Source: Woeseia sp. (GTDB lineage Bacteria > Pseudomonadota > Gammaproteobacteria > Steroidobacterales > Woeseiaceae). Taken from it: a stretch of 8,039 nucleotides of DNA. Under the pieces are notes generated by a model. The model worked only from the letters and a program-made list of their open reading frames with translations, searched no databases and was not told the origin of the DNA. Every line of letters begins with the position of its first letter. Within the stretch, counting starts at the first letter, position 1. Positions 6,401 through 8,039 of this stretch are shown here, one piece after another. The position numbers and the translations under genes are program-made. The DNA is taken from assembly GCA_018701055.1 (NCBI GenBank), contig JABIUH010000108.1:1-8039 (forward strand), in the 5' to 3' direction.

Positions 6401-8039
6401 ATGAAACGAGTTTTGACCAGGTTGTTGCTGGTCGTGGTGGCCGTTGTTTGCGCTGTCGCGATCGGCGCTTATTGGTTACTAAGCAGGAGTTTGCCGCAGA
6501 TTGACGGCGTTGTTGCTGACAACAACATAAGTGCTGACGTAACGATTGATCGAGATCAAAGTGGCATACCAACGATTGTCGCCGAGAATAGGGCTGACCT
6601 GGCGTACGGCACCGGGTTTGTCCACGGTCAGGATCGCTTCTTTCAAATGGATTTGACGCGGCGAAATGCTGCCGGAGAGTTATCTGAAGTTGTTGGGGCG
6701 GCCGCGTTACCCATTGATCGGAGACATCGATTTCATCGCTTCCGGAGCCGGGCCGACTTGGCGTTGAGCCGCCTAAGTGTTGTAGAAAGTCAGGTATTGC
6801 AGGCTTACGTTGATGGCGTCAATGCGGGGTTGCAGTCGCTAGGCACTAAGCCATTCGAGTATTTCCTACTCGGAGTTGAGCCCCAGCCGTGGCAGAAAAC
6901 CGATTCACTTTTAGCCGTGTACACCATGTTTATGGAGCTTAACGATGAAACTGCGGCACGCGACATCGGTCGCGGTTTGTCGCAACGCTCACTGCCAGCG
7001 AGTGCATTCGCGTGGCTATACCCAATGGGAAGCAAATGGGACGCGCCTAATGTTGGTAACCCTGCGGCGGTCATTGCGATGCCTGATCCGTCCGATTTTT
7101 CGCTCAACAATATTGCGATAGCTGATCTTGCCAGGTCCGCTCGGGAATGGCGGGAACCTTTGATTCCCGGCAGTAACAATTGGGCAGTGTCGGGTCGTCT
7201 GACAAAATCAGGTCGAGCGATCGTTGCCAATGATATGCACCTGGGTATTACTGTGCCCAATGTGTTTTACCGTGCGCGTATGCGAGTGAGTGGAGCGAAC
7301 GAGCTCGACTTGAACGGAGTCACGTTGCCAGGCACGCCTATTGTAGTTGCCGGCAGCAACGGACATGTAGCTTGGGGCAACACCAATAGCTATGGCGACT
7401 GGACTGACGCCGTAATTGTCCGCGATGGGAAAACCCCGGGGACCTATCGCTCACCTGAGGGTGATCAGCAGTATGCTGTTAGAACGGAAACGATTGTCGT
7501 CAAAGATGGGGAACCGGAAACCCTTGCTATTCGGGAGACTATCTGGGGCCCGGTACTAGAGGCAGACGCAGATCCCGAGCATACGATTGCCGTCAGTTGG
7601 ATTGCGCATCACGTCGATGGCGTATCCCTTGGTCATCTCAATCTCGAAGAAACAAAGACCGCGAGCGCAGCCATGGAGGTTGCCAACACAATCGGTATGC
7701 CGCCACAAAATTTCGTCGTTGGAGACGCTGCGGGCAATATCGGTTGGACCATCGCGGGCAAGATTCCTCGCCGCGGTGATGGTGACTCGGAATTGCCCAT
7801 GGATTGGAGCGAGTCCGGCGCCTGGGAAGGCTGGGTGGCACCAGCAGACTATCCGCGAATCTTAAATCCTGAATCCGGTCGAATTTGGACCGCTAATTCG
7901 CGCGTTGTCGATGGCGTGGCGCTCGATATCGTTGGTGACGGCGGCTATGACCTGGGCGCGCGTACGCAACAGATTCGCGACGCGTTGTTTGCCATTGACG
8001 AGTACTCGCCAGCAGACATGTTGGTGGTGCAACTCGATG
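6401..8039 (+). CDS. Penicillin-acylase-family Ntn hydrolase (3' end outside the window)
   Basis: Self-cleaving N-terminal-nucleophile hydrolase that cuts amide bonds of acylated amines such as beta-lactam side chains or acyl-homoserine lactones; the true substrate is unknown here. 546 codons are open from the ATG at 6401 to the window edge, with no stop or frameshift; the family is often 750-850 residues, so roughly the last third is missing. Residues 5-27 form a hydrophobic segment after MKR, a signal anchor or signal peptide without a clear cleavage site, so the protein is probably periplasmic or inner-membrane-tethered. The alpha part shows DRDQSGIPTIVAENRADLAYG and FVHGQDRFFQMDLTRR. Then comes GSNNWAVSG, where autocleavage before Ser258 would create the beta-chain nucleophile. 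His280 (beta 23) lies in NDMHLGI. GHVAWGNTN follows, then TANSR with Asn499 (beta 242), matching the oxyanion-hole Asn241 of penicillin G acylase. It follows pyk by 21 bases with its own ribosome site, which suggests one operon. Confidence 0.93.
   Translation, partial: MKRVLTRLLLVVVAVVCAVAIGAYWLLSRSLPQIDGVVADNNISADVTIDRDQSGIPTIVAENRADLAYGTGFVHGQDRFFQMDLTRRNAAGELSEVVGAAALPIDRRHRFHRFRSRADLALSRLSVVESQVLQAYVDGVNAGLQSLGTKPFEYFLLGVEPQPWQKTDSLLAVYTMFMELNDETAARDIGRGLSQRSLPASAFAWLYPMGSKWDAPNVGNPAAVIAMPDPSDFSLNNIAIADLARSAREWREPLIPGSNNWAVSGRLTKSGRAIVANDMHLGITVPNVFYRARMRVSGANELDLNGVTLPGTPIVVAGSNGHVAWGNTNSYGDWTDAVIVRDGKTPGTYRSPEGDQQYAVRTETIVVKDGEPETLAIRETIWGPVLEADADPEHTIAVSWIAHHVDGVSLGHLNLEETKTASAAMEVANTIGMPPQNFVVGDAAGNIGWTIAGKIPRRGDGDSELPMDWSESGAWEGWVAPADYPRILNPESGRIWTANSRVVDGVALDIVGDGGYDLGARTQQIRDALFAIDEYSPADMLVVQLD

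Noticed and set aside
6805..7260. A 151-codon - strand open frame inside the acylase gene
   Set aside because: The + strand frame is an uninterrupted acylase with active-site motifs in order; the antisense product resembles nothing known to me.

Overview
The window reads as a piece of a gammaproteobacterial chromosome, base composition close to half GC, that carries lower-glycolysis / Calvin-type triose genes. The evidence is protein signatures: a GAPDH of the proteobacterial GapA type (HTDLRRARS, KTGAAAAVGLVLPEL), a phosphoglycerate kinase whose N-terminus resembles that of E. coli Pgk, and a pyruvate kinase that resembles E. coli PykA along its whole length. The order cannot be assigned by eye.

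Layout: (1) 1-1099, the 3' part of a transketolase gene, cut by the window edge. (2) 1142-2155 gap and (3) 2180-3358 pgk, same strand, with gaps of 42 and 24 bases. (4) 3469-4827, opposite strand, a Tat-exported PhoX/DUF839-family protein, convergent with pgk. (5) 4943-6379 pyk, divergent from the PhoX-like gene across about 115 bases. (6) 6401 to the window end, a penicillin-acylase-family N-terminal-nucleophile hydrolase, 21 bases after pyk and probably co-transcribed with it, cut by the right edge.

Functionally, transketolase, GAPDH and Pgk make and use triose phosphates, and pyruvate kinase closes glycolysis, so the + strand genes form a central-carbon cluster (tkt-gap-pgk-...-pyk). Two genes for exported hydrolases sit in and beside it: one reversed between pgk and pyk, one behind pyk. 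There is no mobile-element scar, repeat array, RNA gene or CRISPR that I can see, and no non-coding stretch over 300 bases (the longest are about 110 to 115 bases).

I found no wholly new system. The most useful observations are: the K+-independent signature of the pyruvate kinase; a dyad plus a good sigma70-like promoter at the tkt/gap junction; a possible leaderless start for pyk; the His-beta23 active-site type of the acylase; and the exported-hydrolase genes interleaved with glycolysis.
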